Shown here: positions 16,019-24,997 of the stretch, piece after piece
How the letters are laid out: each line of letters starts with the position of its first letter
Position numbering within the stretch: position 1 is the first letter of the stretch
From: Bergeyella porcorum
Lineage (GTDB): Bacteria; Bacteroidota; Bacteroidia; Flavobacteriales; Weeksellaceae
NCBI RefSeq assembly: GCF_042427575.1
Contig: NZ_JBHMFD010000007.1
Coordinates: forward strand, 62,001 to 126,000
DNA: 64,000 nucleotides
Direction of reading: 5' to 3'
Made by a program: the position numbers and the translations under genes
Notes under the pieces: generated by a model
Seen by the model: only the letters and a program-made list of their open reading frames with translations
What the model was told of the DNA's origin: nothing
Databases searched by the model: none

Positions 16019-17299
16019 ATGCCTTATTTATTTACATCTGAATCCGTTTCAGAAGGACATCCGGATAAAGTTGCAGATCAGATTTCTGATGCTCTTATAG
16101 ATCATTTTTTGGCGTATGATGCCAATTCTAAAGTAGCTTGTGAAACCTTGGTAACCACAGGACAAGTGGTGCTGGCTGGGGAAGTAAAATCTGAAACCTA
16201 TCTGGATGTGCAAACCATTGCAAGAGAGGTTATCAAAAAAATAGGATATACCAAAGGGGAGTATATGTTTGATGGAGATTCTTGTGGCGTAATCTCTGCA
16301 ATACACGACCAATCACCAGACATCAACCAAGGGGTGGACAGAGCAGCAGAGGAAGATGATTTTGAAGCCAAAGCCAATGCTCAGGGAGCGGGCGACCAAG
16401 GAATGATGTTTGGCTATGCTACCAATGAGACCGATAACTATATGCCACTGGCATTAGATTTGGCTCACGCTATTTTGAAGGAATTGGCAGCTCTGAGGAG
16501 GGAAAACACTGAGATACAATACTTGCGTCCAGACTCTAAAGCCCAAGTAACCATTGAATATTCTGATGATCACAAGCCTATTAGAATAGATTCTATTGTG
16601 GTATCTACTCAGCACGATGAGTTTGCAAGTGATGAAGTAATGCTGGCTAAAATTAGAAAAGATATTACGGAAATTTTAATCCCGAGAGTGAAAGCCCAAC
16701 AAAAAAAGGAAATCCAAGACCTTTTTAATGATGAGATTAAATACCACATCAATCCTACAGGAAAATTTGTGATTGGAGGGCCTCACGGAGATACAGGGCT
16801 TACGGGGAGAAAAATCATTGTAGATACCTACGGCGGTAAAGGTGCCCACGGCGGTGGTGCTTTTTCTGGTAAAGACCCTTCAAAAGTGGATAGAAGTGCT
16901 GCGTATGCTACAAGACACATTGCTAAAAATCTAGTGGCTGCTGGGGTAGCAGATGAAGTATTGGTTCAGGTGTCTTATGCTATTGGGGTGGCAGAACCTT
17001 GTGGCTTGTACATCAATACCTACGGCACAGCAAAGGTAGATTTATCTGATGGTGAAATCGCTCAGAAGGTGTTGAAAATTTTTGACCTTCGCCCTTATGC
17101 TATTGAAAAAAATCTAAAACTCCGTAATCCAATTTACCAAGAAACTGCCGCCTATGGTCATATGGGAAGAGAAAGCTATGTAGGCAGCAAGGTGTTCAAT
17201 GCTGGAAAAAAGAATGAGCTAAGAATAGATAATCTAGAGTTTTTCACTTGGGAAAAACTAGACAAAGTAGAAGCCATTAAAGCTGAATTTGAAATTTAA
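16019..17299 (+). CDS. metK: S-adenosylmethionine synthetase
   Basis: A 426-residue enzyme making SAM from methionine and ATP; cytoplasmic homotetramer in the family. Signature motifs are SEGHPDK (residues 11-17, with the ATP-binding His14), GAGDQGMMFGYA, and the glycine-rich GGKGAHGGGAFSGKDPSKVD phosphate-binding loop, all intact. The length exceeds the roughly 385-residue E. coli form, as is common in Bacteroidota. It is a single-gene unit with a riboswitch-bearing leader of about 140 bases and a strong terminator. Confidence 0.97.
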   Translation: MPYLFTSESVSEGHPDKVADQISDALIDHFLAYDANSKVACETLVTTGQVVLAGEVKSETYLDVQTIAREVIKKIGYTKGEYMFDGDSCGVISAIHDQSPDINQGVDRAAEEDDFEAKANAQGAGDQGMMFGYATNETDNYMPLALDLAHAILKELAALRRENTEIQYLRPDSKAQVTIEYSDDHKPIRIDSIVVSTQHDEFASDEVMLAKIRKDITEILIPRVKAQQKKEIQDLFNDEIKYHINPTGKFVIGGPHGDTGLTGRKIIVDTYGGKGAHGGGAFSGKDPSKVDRSAAYATRHIAKNLVAAGVADEVLVQVSYAIGVAEPCGLYINTYGTAKVDLSDGEIAQKVLKIFDLRPYAIEKNLKLRNPIYQETAAYGHMGRESYVGSKVFNAGKKNELRIDNLEFFTWEKLDKVEAIKAEFEI

Positions 17300-17317
17300 T
17301 TTTTCATCACAATAATA

Positions 17318-17354
17318 AACCAACCGATTCATTTGGAATCGGTTGGTTTTGTTT
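17318..17354. terminator. Terminator after metK
   Basis: Perfect 13-bp stem (17318-17330 with 17336-17348), 5-nt loop, followed by TTGTTT. It lies between the convergent metK and the small lipoprotein gene and could serve both. Confidence 0.8.
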
Positions 17355-17363
17355 ATTACAATA

Positions 17364-17708
17364 TTATTGTCCTCTCGCCTTTTTTAGCAGAATAATAGCG
17401 TTGCCCTGTGTGATGCTAAGACTATCGCCATAAGTTCTTACTTCAATATCGTGTTCCGCATATAGGTTACCTTCTGTGGTTGTATTGGTTTTGGGAAGGG
17501 TAATGGTTTTATTGTTGCTGAATATTTTTATTTTTTCATTCCCATTATCATTGATGAAAGTGATGTGGGTATTGGAGCCATCTTCCGCTACATAGCGAAA
17601 TTTCTCTTCGGTAATGGTGTTCTCCTGAGCTACAACGCCTTTGTTGCCGCCATCTTTGCAGTTCAGCATTAAAATCCCGATACTCAAGGCGAATATTATT
17701 TTTTTCAT
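17364..17708 (-). CDS. Small hypothetical lipoprotein
   Basis: A 114-residue protein with a lipoprotein signal ending in MLNC (Cys17 from the chosen start) and a beta-rich mature part with no family I recognise (RYVAEDGSNTHITFI, NNKTITLPKTNT). The all-beta pattern resembles small MliC-like lysozyme-inhibitor lipoproteins, but the conserved features of that family are not clear, so I do not assign it. An ATG six bases further upstream (17714) is also possible; I prefer MKK because it makes a normal signal peptide. A TAAATTTG box precedes it. Confidence 0.65.
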   Translation of the reverse strand: MKKIIFALSIGILMLNCKDGGNKGVVAQENTITEEKFRYVAEDGSNTHITFINDNGNEKIKIFSNNKTITLPKTNTTTEGNLYAEHDIEVRTYGDSLSITQGNAIILLKKARGQ

Positions 17709-17742
17709 AATCATAAATTATATGGTTAGACTTATTTTAAGA

Positions 17743-17750
17743 CAAATTTA
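17743..17750 (-). promoter_or_regulatory. -7 box TAAATTTG for the small lipoprotein
   Basis: Exact TAnnTTTG box on the minus strand, 34 bases before the start codon. Confidence 0.55.
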
Positions 17751-17798
17751 AACAAAATTGGACTGATTATTGTTACTAACCAGCGGTAAAAATTTCAT

Positions 17799-17806
17799 TA
17801 TTTTTG
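17799..17806 (+). promoter_or_regulatory. -7 box TATTTTTG for the GH63-like gene
   Basis: Fits TAnnTTTG; 37 bases before the ATG at 17844. No TTG at ideal spacing. Confidence 0.4.
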
Positions 17807-17843
17807 ATGAAAATCTCTATTTAATATTTTTAATTTTTATAAA

Positions 17844-20453
17844 ATGAATGCAGAAAAGGAACGCTTGAAAGATGAGCAGTGGAAAGTCTGGGGTCCCTAT
17901 GTGAGCAACAGACAATGGGGAACGGTAAGAGAAGATTATAGCAATGATGGTAATGCTTGGGGCTATACTTCGTATGAACAAGCACTTAGCAGAGCTTATA
18001 GATGGAATGAAGATGGTATTGCTGGGATTTGTGATGATAAGCAGCACCTCTGTTTTGCTTTTGCTTTTTGGAATAGAAAAGACGCTTTTATCAAAGAACG
18101 CTTTTTCGGGTTGAGCAATCACGATGGCAATCACGGGGAAGATATCAAAGAATTGTTTTATTATCTAGACAATACGCCTACCCATTCTTATATGAAGATG
18201 GTGTACAAATATCCCATTAATGCCTTTCCGTATGAAAAACTTCTGAACGAAAACCGAAGCCGAGGCAAAGATGTCCCAGAGTATGAACTGATGGATACGG
18301 GGATTTTCGCCGATAATGCCTATTTTGATATTGAAATAGAATACGCTAAAATACACCACGATGATTTCCTGATAAGGGTAAAGGTAACCAATAGAAGCCA
18401 AGAGAAGGCACCGCTGGTTATATTGCCTACGCTGTGGTTTAGAAATGATTGGAGCTGGGGCTACGATGTGCTAAAACCCAAAATGAGTGCTTCCTGCAAT
18501 GGAAAGATTAACATCAATCACGAGAAAGTAGCAATGAGGCATCTCTATGCAAGACACGCTGATACGGAAGTGCTTTTCTGTGATAATGAAACCAATAGTA
18601 AAAAACTATACGGAACGGAATCTGAGAACGATGGCTTTTTCAAAGATGGCATTAATGATTATGTTACCAAAGGTTTGGATACCATCAACCCCAATCGTAA
18701 AGGAACCAAAGCCGCTTTCTTGGTAGAAACTGAAATAGAAGCAGGCGAAAGCCAAACCTTTGATTTTAGGCTTAGTCCTCACGATATGGAAAATGCGTTT
18801 TATGACTTTGATTATATTTTCCAACTCAGAAAAGAAGAAGCTGATGCATTCTATGGTGAATTACAAGAAGGAGTGGAGAACGAAGACGAAATCAATATAC
18901 AAAGGCAAGCCTACGCTGGATTGCTATGGAATAAGCAGTTTTACCATTATAACCTTTCTAAATGGCTGAAAGGAGACCCCAATCTGAATGCTCCTAGAAA
19001 CTTTGAGCACTATGTGAGAAATACCGAATGGGAACATATGCTGGCGAAAGACATCCTATCAATGCCAGATAAATGGGAGTACCCTTGGTTTGCCACTTGG
19101 GATTTGGCGTTTCACTGTGTGCCATTTGCCTTATTAGATGGTCATTTTGCGAAAAAACAGCTACAATTGCTTACCAAAGAGTGGTACATTCATCCTAATG
19201 GGCAATTGCCAGCCTATGAATGGGATTTTAGCGATGTTAATCCACCGGTACACGCGTGGGCAACTTTCAGGGTTTTTAAAATCGATGAAAAAAACACAGG
19301 TAAAGCCGATATTGCATTCTTAGAAAGCGTTTTTCAAAAGCTATCGCTCAATTTTACTTGGTGGGTCAATCAGAAGGATAAGAGAGGAAAGAATATTTTC
19401 GGTGGTGGTTTCCTTGGATTGGATAATATAGGAGCATTTGACAGGAACATGGAGTTCAAAAACGGTGAGTATCTGGAGCAAGCCGATGGCACCAGTTGGA
19501 TGGCAATGTTTGCCCTCAATATGATGCGGATAGCAATGGAGCTGGCACTGTACAACCCTGTGTACGAAGATATGGCAATCAAGTTTTTTGAACATTATTT
19601 ATACATCGCTCAGGCAATGGAAACCATAGGAGAGAAAGATGGGCTTTGGAATGAAGAAGATGGCTTTTTCTACGATGTATTGCAACTGAAAAATGGGGAT
19701 TCTAAGGCATTAAAATTGAGAAGTATTGTAGGGCTTATTCCAATGTTTGCGGTGGAAGTGGTAGAGCACAAGATGATAGAGCAATTGCCCAACTTCCAGA
19801 AAAGGATGAATTGGATACTGAAACACAGACCCGAACTGGCGAAGCTGGTCTCTCATTGGGAAACCGAAGGTAAAGGAAGAAAACATCTGATGAGCATCCT
19901 TAGAAAAACCAGACTTAAACGCATCTTGGAGAAAATGTTAGATGAAAAAGAATTTTTATCGGATTATGGGATTCGTTCGATGTCTAAAATTTATCAGGAG
20001 CAGCCATTTGTTTTCGAGATTAATGATACCCAATATAGGGTGCAATACCTTCCTGCGGAGAGCGATAGTAGAATGTTTGGAGGGAATAGCAATTGGCGAG
20101 GTCCTATCTGGTTTCCCATTAATTTCCTCATTGTAGAAAGTTTACAACGCTTTCATTATTACTATGATGATAGTTTGGAAGTAGAATTTCCTACGGGGAG
20201 TGGCAAGGTTCATCATTTAGATGATATTGCAGAAAACCTTATCCATCGCCTTAAATCTATTTTCACGAGAGATACAGAGGGCAATCGCCCATTCAACGGG
20301 GAAAATGAGCAGATGAATCGCGATGCGTATTTTAAAGACTATATAATGTTTTACGAGTACTTTAATGGGGATACAGGCAAAGGTTTAGGTGCTTCCCATC
20401 AAACAGGGTGGACGGCAACCATTGCTAAACTTATACAGCCGAGATTGAAATAA
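17844..20453 (+). CDS. Glycosidase with GH63/MGH1-type (alpha/alpha)6 domain
   Basis: An 869-residue cytoplasmic glycosidase (no signal peptide) of the GH63-like, mannosylglycerate-hydrolase/glucosidase group. The N-terminal part (residues about 1-300) is a beta-rich domain starting GPYVSNRQWGTVREDYS; the C-terminal part is the (alpha/alpha)6 barrel, with YPWFATWDLAFHCVPFALLD, NEEDGFFYDVL, RGPIWFPINFLIVESL and SHQTGWTATIAKLI, all typical. Substrates in the family include glucosylglycerate, mannosylglycerate and alpha-glucosides; the one here cannot be named. It stands alone, with no sugar-transport genes next to it, and a strong terminator follows. Confidence 0.85.
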   Translation: MNAEKERLKDEQWKVWGPYVSNRQWGTVREDYSNDGNAWGYTSYEQALSRAYRWNEDGIAGICDDKQHLCFAFAFWNRKDAFIKERFFGLSNHDGNHGEDIKELFYYLDNTPTHSYMKMVYKYPINAFPYEKLLNENRSRGKDVPEYELMDTGIFADNAYFDIEIEYAKIHHDDFLIRVKVTNRSQEKAPLVILPTLWFRNDWSWGYDVLKPKMSASCNGKININHEKVAMRHLYARHADTEVLFCDNETNSKKLYGTESENDGFFKDGINDYVTKGLDTINPNRKGTKAAFLVETEIEAGESQTFDFRLSPHDMENAFYDFDYIFQLRKEEADAFYGELQEGVENEDEINIQRQAYAGLLWNKQFYHYNLSKWLKGDPNLNAPRNFEHYVRNTEWEHMLAKDILSMPDKWEYPWFATWDLAFHCVPFALLDGHFAKKQLQLLTKEWYIHPNGQLPAYEWDFSDVNPPVHAWATFRVFKIDEKNTGKADIAFLESVFQKLSLNFTWWVNQKDKRGKNIFGGGFLGLDNIGAFDRNMEFKNGEYLEQADGTSWMAMFALNMMRIAMELALYNPVYEDMAIKFFEHYLYIAQAMETIGEKDGLWNEEDGFFYDVLQLKNGDSKALKLRSIVGLIPMFAVEVVEHKMIEQLPNFQKRMNWILKHRPELAKLVSHWETEGKGRKHLMSILRKTRLKRILEKMLDEKEFLSDYGIRSMSKIYQEQPFVFEINDTQYRVQYLPAESDSRMFGGNSNWRGPIWFPINFLIVESLQRFHYYYDDSLEVEFPTGSGKVHHLDDIAENLIHRLKSIFTRDTEGNRPFNGENEQMNRDAYFKDYIMFYEYFNGDTGKGLGASHQTGWTATIAKLIQPRLK

Positions 20454-20459
20454 TACAAA

Positions 20460-20496
20460 AATCCCTTCCAGTTTATTACGCTGGAAGGGATTTTTA
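20460..20496. terminator. Terminator between the GH63-like gene and osmC-like gene
   Basis: A 12-bp perfect stem (20460-20471 with 20481-20492), 9-nt loop, and T tract at the right; A tract at the left makes it bidirectional for the convergent genes. Confidence 0.85.
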
Positions 20497-20516
20497 TTAT
20501 AGAGAATGGATGTTTT

Positions 20517-20936
20517 TTATATTTTCTCACCATTTACAAACACTTCATAGCTCACCTCTACATTTGGTTCTAATGTTTTGGAGACCGAGCAATATTTTCC
20601 AAAAGAAAGTTCCGCAGCTTTTAGGGCTTTTTTAGGCTCCACTTCTCCTTCTATGAAAAAGGTTACCTTCATTGTTTTAAAAGGTTTAGCCTCATCTATG
20701 GGAACTCTTTCACCTTCCACCTCTGCAGAGAATTTTGTGATATTTTGTCTTTGTTTTTTTAGGATGGCTACCACATCTATTCCGCTACAGCCCGCTACAG
20801 CCATTAGGACGCTTTCCATCGGTGAAACCCCTTTGGCATCTGGCTGAGAAGTGTTGTCTAGAAGGATAGAATTACCTGCCGAGTTGGTACATTCAAATAA
20901 GAAGTCATCATTGATTCTGTTAAGTCTGATTTTCAT
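20517..20936 (-). CDS. OsmC family peroxidase-like protein
   Basis: A 139-residue OsmC/Ohr-fold protein. Family members reduce organic hydroperoxides with two cysteines; here Cys50 (VAGCSGIDV) and Cys116 (GKYCSVSKTL) occupy both expected positions. The sequence is closer to the YhfA-like OsmC branch than to Ohr, so the substrate is uncertain. It would act in the cytoplasm. It lies downstream of citrate synthase on the same strand but is separated by an inverted repeat that may end the gltA transcript. Confidence 0.87.
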   Translation of the reverse strand: MKIRLNRINDDFLFECTNSAGNSILLDNTSQPDAKGVSPMESVLMAVAGCSGIDVVAILKKQRQNITKFSAEVEGERVPIDEAKPFKTMKVTFFIEGEVEPKKALKAAELSFGKYCSVSKTLEPNVEVSYEVFVNGEKI

Positions 20937-20963
20937 ATTGTCTAAAGGTTTTAATAAAAAAGA

Positions 20964-21021
20964 TTAACCATAAAATTCTCTTTGGGTAACAATCTGCTAC
21001 GGTGGAGTCTTTTATGGTTAA
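20964..21021 (-). terminator. Inverted repeat after gltA
   Basis: A perfect 12-bp stem (20964-20975 with 21010-21021) encloses a 34-nt loop; on the minus strand it is followed by TCTTTTTTATT. Probably a terminator for gltA, with an unusually long, GC-richer loop. Confidence 0.5.
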
Positions 21022-21048
21022 GCTTAAATTGAACTAATCTTTTGTTGA

Positions 21049-22335
21049 TTATCTTTTATCTATGGCTACATAATCTCTTTTCTGAGCCCCTTGATAAACT
21101 TGTCTAGGTCTTCCGATAGGGTCGCCCATTAGTCTCATTTCTTTCCATTGAGAAATCCAACCAGGTAATCTTCCCAAAGCAAACATTACGGTGAACATTT
21201 CTGTAGGGATTCCCAAAGCTCTGTAGATAATACCAGAGTAGAAATCTACATTTGGATAAAGCTTTCTTTCTACGAAGTATTCGTCTTCCAAAGCTACTCT
21301 TTCCAGTTGCATTGCAATATCCAATGCTTTATCTTGGATGCCTAATGCGTTAAGAATATCATCTGCTGCCTTTTTAATGATTTTAGCTCTTGGGTCAAAG
21401 TTTTTGTACACTCTATGCCCGAAGCCCATTAGACGGAAGCTATCTTCCTTATCTTTAGCTTTTGCTACATATTTTGCTACATCACCACCATCTTTTTCTA
21501 TAAGTTCAAGCATTTCAATCACTGCTTGGTTGGCACCGCCGTGCAATGGCCCCCAAAGTGCAGAAACCCCTGCAGAGATAGACGCGAAAAGCCCAGTATG
21601 AGCAGAGCCCACCATTCTCACTGTAGAAGTAGAGCAGTTTTGCTCGTGGTCTGCGTGGAGGATAAGGAGTTTATCCAAAGCATTTACTACAATTGGGTCA
21701 ATCTCAAAATCTTTGTTAGGTCTGCGGAACATCATTCTGTAGAAATTTTCCACATAGTTTAGAGAATCATCACCGTGGTTTAGTGGCAATCCGTTCATCT
21801 TTCTGTAAGTCCAAGCACAAAGGTGAGCAAATTTTGCAATGAGCATTTCCGCAGCGTGGTCTAGGTCTTCTTTAGATTTCACATCTACCGCTTTGGGGTT
21901 GAATGCCGTGAGTGCGGATGTAAGTGAAGATAATACCCCCATTGGGTGGGCAGATCTTGGGAATGCGTCCAAAATCTTCTTCATTTCTTCAGCTACAAAA
22001 TTGTACTCTTTAATATTTTTTTCAAATGCTGAAAATTCCTCTTTATTTGGAAGTTCACCGTGAAGCAAAAGGTACATTACTTCTGTAAAATTAGACTGCT
22101 CTGCAATCTGCTCTATTGGATAACCTCTGTAGAACAATTCTCCTTGATCGCCATCCAAGTAAGTAATTTCACTCTTGGTAGCTCCTGTGTTTTTATAACC
22201 TAAGTCTAAGGTAATCAGACCTGTTTGGTCTCTTAGTTTTGAAATATCAATCCCTCTATCTCCGATGGTGCTTTCCACGATAGGATACTCAAAAGAGTTC
22301 CCATCATAATTTAATATTACTTTGTTATCTGCCAT
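21049..22335 (-). CDS. gltA: Citrate synthase (type II)
   Basis: A 428-residue citrate synthase that condenses acetyl-CoA with oxaloacetate at the entry of the TCA cycle. Catalytic segments are visible: GPLHGGANQAV with the first His, MGFGHRVYKNFDPRA with the second His, and VDFYSGI with the Asp. The N-terminal beta-rich extension (ILNYDGNSFEYPIVEST) marks the type II, NADH-sensitive hexameric form. It is complete and stands between enolase and the OsmC-like gene, all on the minus strand, with a terminator after enolase separating them. Confidence 0.96.
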   Translation of the reverse strand: MADNKVILNYDGNSFEYPIVESTIGDRGIDISKLRDQTGLITLDLGYKNTGATKSEITYLDGDQGELFYRGYPIEQIAEQSNFTEVMYLLLHGELPNKEEFSAFEKNIKEYNFVAEEMKKILDAFPRSAHPMGVLSSLTSALTAFNPKAVDVKSKEDLDHAAEMLIAKFAHLCAWTYRKMNGLPLNHGDDSLNYVENFYRMMFRRPNKDFEIDPIVVNALDKLLILHADHEQNCSTSTVRMVGSAHTGLFASISAGVSALWGPLHGGANQAVIEMLELIEKDGGDVAKYVAKAKDKEDSFRLMGFGHRVYKNFDPRAKIIKKAADDILNALGIQDKALDIAMQLERVALEDEYFVERKLYPNVDFYSGIIYRALGIPTEMFTVMFALGRLPGWISQWKEMRLMGDPIGRPRQVYQGAQKRDYVAIDKR

Positions 22336-22502
22336 TTTAATTAAAATTTTGGCTAAATGTAAGCAAAAAAAAAATATCAGTCAAATGTTTGTACGGATAT
22401 GAGTTATAATTTTTATCTATACAAAAGATTGATAATTTATTTCAATCCTTATTTTTGATTGATTTTGTTTTTAAATGTAGCATAATCAGATTGTTAAGGT
22501 AA

Positions 22503-22533
22503 ATAAAAAAGCATCGGAAAAAACCGATGCTTT
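22503..22533 (-). terminator. Terminator after eno
   Basis: A 10-bp perfect stem (22508-22517 with 22524-22533) and 6-nt loop; the minus strand continues with six T. The remaining bases up to the gltA start hold no feature I can identify except AT-rich sequence. Confidence 0.85.
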
Positions 22534-22557
22534 GCATTGTGAAATTTTTGTTAAATA

Positions 22558-23850
22558 TTATCTCTTCACTTTAAAGGCATCTAAACCTGGGAAGATGGCA
22601 GTGCTGCCAAGTGCTTCTTCTATTCTTAATAGTTGGTTGTATTTTGCCATTCTATCAGAGCGAGAAGCAGAACCTGTTTTAATCTGCCCACAGTTCATTG
22701 CTACGGCAAGATCTGCGATGGTAGCATCTTCTGTTTCTCCCGAACGGTGAGACATTACAGATGTATATCTGTTGTGCTGAGCCATCTGTACGGCAGCCAT
22801 TGTTTCAGAAAGAGAACCAATTTGGTTTACTTTCACTAGGATAGAGTTGGCAACGCCTTCTTGGATACCTCTAGAAAGTCTTTCTACATTGGTTACGAAT
22901 AAATCGTCCCCTACGAGTTGTACTCTATCGCCAATCTTATCAGTAAGGAGTTTCCATCCTTCCCAATCATCTTCTTGCATACCATCTTCTATGGAAATGA
23001 TAGGGTATTTAGCACATAATTCTGCCAAGTAAGATACTTGCTCTTCTCTTGTTCTTACGGCACCTTTTGCACCTTCAAATTTGGTATAATCATAGATGCC
23101 GTCTTTGTAGAATTCAGAAGAAGCACAGTCTAGAGCCAGCATAAAATCATCACCTGGTTTGTAGCCTGCTTTTTCTATTGCTTGGAGAAGCGTATCTAGG
23201 GCATCTTCCGTTCCGTTGAATGTAGGGGCAAAACCACCTTCATCACCTACAGCTGTAGAAAGTCCTCTGCCTTTAAGGATAGATTTTAGATTATGGAAAA
23301 CCTCAGTTCCTTTTCTCAATGCGTGAGAGAAAGAGTCTGCTTTTACAGGCATAATCATAAACTCTTGGAATGCAATAGGAGCATCGGAGTGAGACCCTCC
23401 ATTGATAACATTCATCATAGGAACAGGAAGCGTATTGGCATTAGCCCCACCTACATATTTGTAAAGAGGCATTTTAAGCTCAGCTGCTGCTGCCTTAGCT
23501 ACGGCTAATGAAACCCCAAGAATGGCATTAGCACCTAGTTTTCCTTTATTGCTGGTACCATCCAAATCTATCATAATTTGATCGATAAGGTTTTGCTCTA
23601 AAAGTGGAAGCCCCATCAATTCTGGAGCGATTACTTCCCTTACATTTTCTACTGCTTTCAGCACCCCTTTTCCAAGGTATTCATCGCCGCCGTCTCTTAG
23701 TTCTACGGCTTCGTGCTCTCCCGTAGAGGCACCCGATGGCACAGCAGCACGCCCCATCACGCCACTATCGGTAAATACATCTACCTCTACGGTAGGATTT
23801 CCTCTTGAATCTAAAATTTGTCTTGCTTCGATGTAAGAAATGTAACTCAT
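22558..23850 (-). CDS. eno: Enolase
   Basis: A 430-residue glycolytic enzyme that converts 2-phosphoglycerate to phosphoenolpyruvate; it needs magnesium and is cytoplasmic. Key parts are visible: ARQILDSRGNPTVEVD at the N-terminus, the SGASTGEHEA loop, IEDGMQEDDW and VGDDLFVTN holding metal ligands, and the signature segment SHRSGETEDATIADLAV. Full length with the usual C-terminal. A TAACTTTG promoter box precedes it. Confidence 0.97.
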   Translation of the reverse strand: MSYISYIEARQILDSRGNPTVEVDVFTDSGVMGRAAVPSGASTGEHEAVELRDGGDEYLGKGVLKAVENVREVIAPELMGLPLLEQNLIDQIMIDLDGTSNKGKLGANAILGVSLAVAKAAAAELKMPLYKYVGGANANTLPVPMMNVINGGSHSDAPIAFQEFMIMPVKADSFSHALRKGTEVFHNLKSILKGRGLSTAVGDEGGFAPTFNGTEDALDTLLQAIEKAGYKPGDDFMLALDCASSEFYKDGIYDYTKFEGAKGAVRTREEQVSYLAELCAKYPIISIEDGMQEDDWEGWKLLTDKIGDRVQLVGDDLFVTNVERLSRGIQEGVANSILVKVNQIGSLSETMAAVQMAQHNRYTSVMSHRSGETEDATIADLAVAMNCGQIKTGSASRSDRMAKYNQLLRIEEALGSTAIFPGLDAFKVKR

Positions 23851-23897
23851 TGTTTTATATTTTAAAATGTTTTGATTTTAATAGGTCATAACTCTCG

Positions 23898-23905
23898 CAA
23901 AGTTA
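23898..23905 (-). promoter_or_regulatory. -7 box TAACTTTG for eno
   Basis: Exact TAnnTTTG box on the minus strand, 48 bases before the eno start. Confidence 0.65.
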
Positions 23906-23994
23906 AGGAAAAATGATGATACTTTTTTATGATAAATGTCTTGACTTGTTTTTCTTTCTCAAAAAATAAATTTCCCTCTTACAAATCCTTTGCT

Positions 23995-24002
23995 TATATT
24001 TG
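23995..24002 (+). promoter_or_regulatory. -7 box TATATTTG for the amidinotransferase-fold gene
   Basis: Exact TAnnTTTG box 17 bases before ATG 24020. It lies within the longer open frame that begins at 23990, which argues for the shorter protein. Confidence 0.65.
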
Positions 24003-24019
24003 CGAGTAAGCATTATTTT

Positions 24020-24934
24020 ATGAAACTGAACATCAAAAACGAAACTGCAAGATTAAAATCAGTGGTATTGGGGCAGCCAAAATCTAATGGGGCTGTGCCT
24101 ACTTTAGAAGAAAGCTATGATGCCAAATCCTACTACACCATCGCTCACGATGTCTATCCCACAGAGGAGGATATAGTGTCTGAAATGGACGCCTTTGAAA
24201 AAGTGCTGAAAAAATATGATGTAGAAGTCCTTCGCCCCGATGTGATTCAGGATTACAACCAAGTGTTTGCGAGGGATGTAGCCTTTGTTATAGAAGATAA
24301 AATGATTCTTAGCAACCTTATCCCAGACCGTGCCGATGAACAAGAAGCATATAGCAAAATCTTTGAACGAGTGGCGTGGCGTGATATTATCAATCTGCCA
24401 GAGTCTGCCCATGTAGAGGGTGGCGATGTGATTGTGTGGAATGATTTTCTTTTCATTGGTACTTGTTTCAGTGAAGATTATAGAAATTTTAAAACAGCCA
24501 GAACCAATGAATACGCCATCGAAATCCTCAAGGAGTATTTCCCTAAGAAGAGAATCATAGATTTGGAGCTGAAGAAGAATGATACCGTGCCTTATGAGGG
24601 GATATTGCATTTGGATTGCACCTTTAATCCCGTAGGGAAAGATAAGTGTATCATCTATAAAGATGGTTTTGTAGATGAAAGCGATTATCGTTTAATCTTG
24701 GATATTTTCGGAGAAGAAAATTGCTTTCATATCACCAAAGAAGAAATGTTTGATATGAATCCCAATATATTTTCCATTTCACCAGAGGTAGTGGTTTCAG
24801 ACAAGGCGTTTGGAAGGATGAACCAGCACTTGCGTGAGCAATGGGGAATGACTGTGGAAGAAATACCGTATAGAGAAATTTCTAAAATGGGAGGACTTCT
24901 CAGGTGTTCTACAATGCCATTAGTGAGGGAATAA
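24020..24934 (+). CDS. Amidinotransferase-fold guanidine hydrolase (arginine deiminase/DDAH-like)
   Basis: A 304-residue protein of the guanidino-group-modifying superfamily, which contains arginine deiminases, dimethylarginine hydrolases, citrullinases and agmatine deiminases. The visible catalytic set is AHVEGGDVIVW (Glu and Asp), HLDCTFNP (His) and the nucleophile Cys296 in LLRCSTMPL close to the C-terminus. VFARDVAFVIEDKMIL is the typical substrate-side segment. Which guanidino or ureido compound it uses cannot be read from sequence. I chose the start at 24020 because a promoter box covers the upstream candidate. No arginine-pathway genes lie nearby; a terminator follows. Confidence 0.87.
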   Translation: MKLNIKNETARLKSVVLGQPKSNGAVPTLEESYDAKSYYTIAHDVYPTEEDIVSEMDAFEKVLKKYDVEVLRPDVIQDYNQVFARDVAFVIEDKMILSNLIPDRADEQEAYSKIFERVAWRDIINLPESAHVEGGDVIVWNDFLFIGTCFSEDYRNFKTARTNEYAIEILKEYFPKKRIIDLELKKNDTVPYEGILHLDCTFNPVGKDKCIIYKDGFVDESDYRLILDIFGEENCFHITKEEMFDMNPNIFSISPEVVVSDKAFGRMNQHLREQWGMTVEEIPYREISKMGGLLRCSTMPLVRE

Positions 24935-24941
24935 AATACTT

Positions 24942-24978
24942 GAGGCTCGTCCGAAAAGTTTCGGACAGCCTCTTTTTT
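24942..24978 (+). terminator. Terminator after the amidinotransferase-fold gene
   Basis: Long hairpin (24942-24956 with 24959-24972, one bulge) with a very short loop and six T. Confidence 0.85.
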
Positions 24979-24997
24979 AATTTAAGGTTTAATGTTG

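Noticed and set aside
24104..24610. 168-codon minus-strand ORF inside the guanidine hydrolase gene.
   Set aside because: It lies opposite catalytic parts of a clear gene and has no start context or family match.
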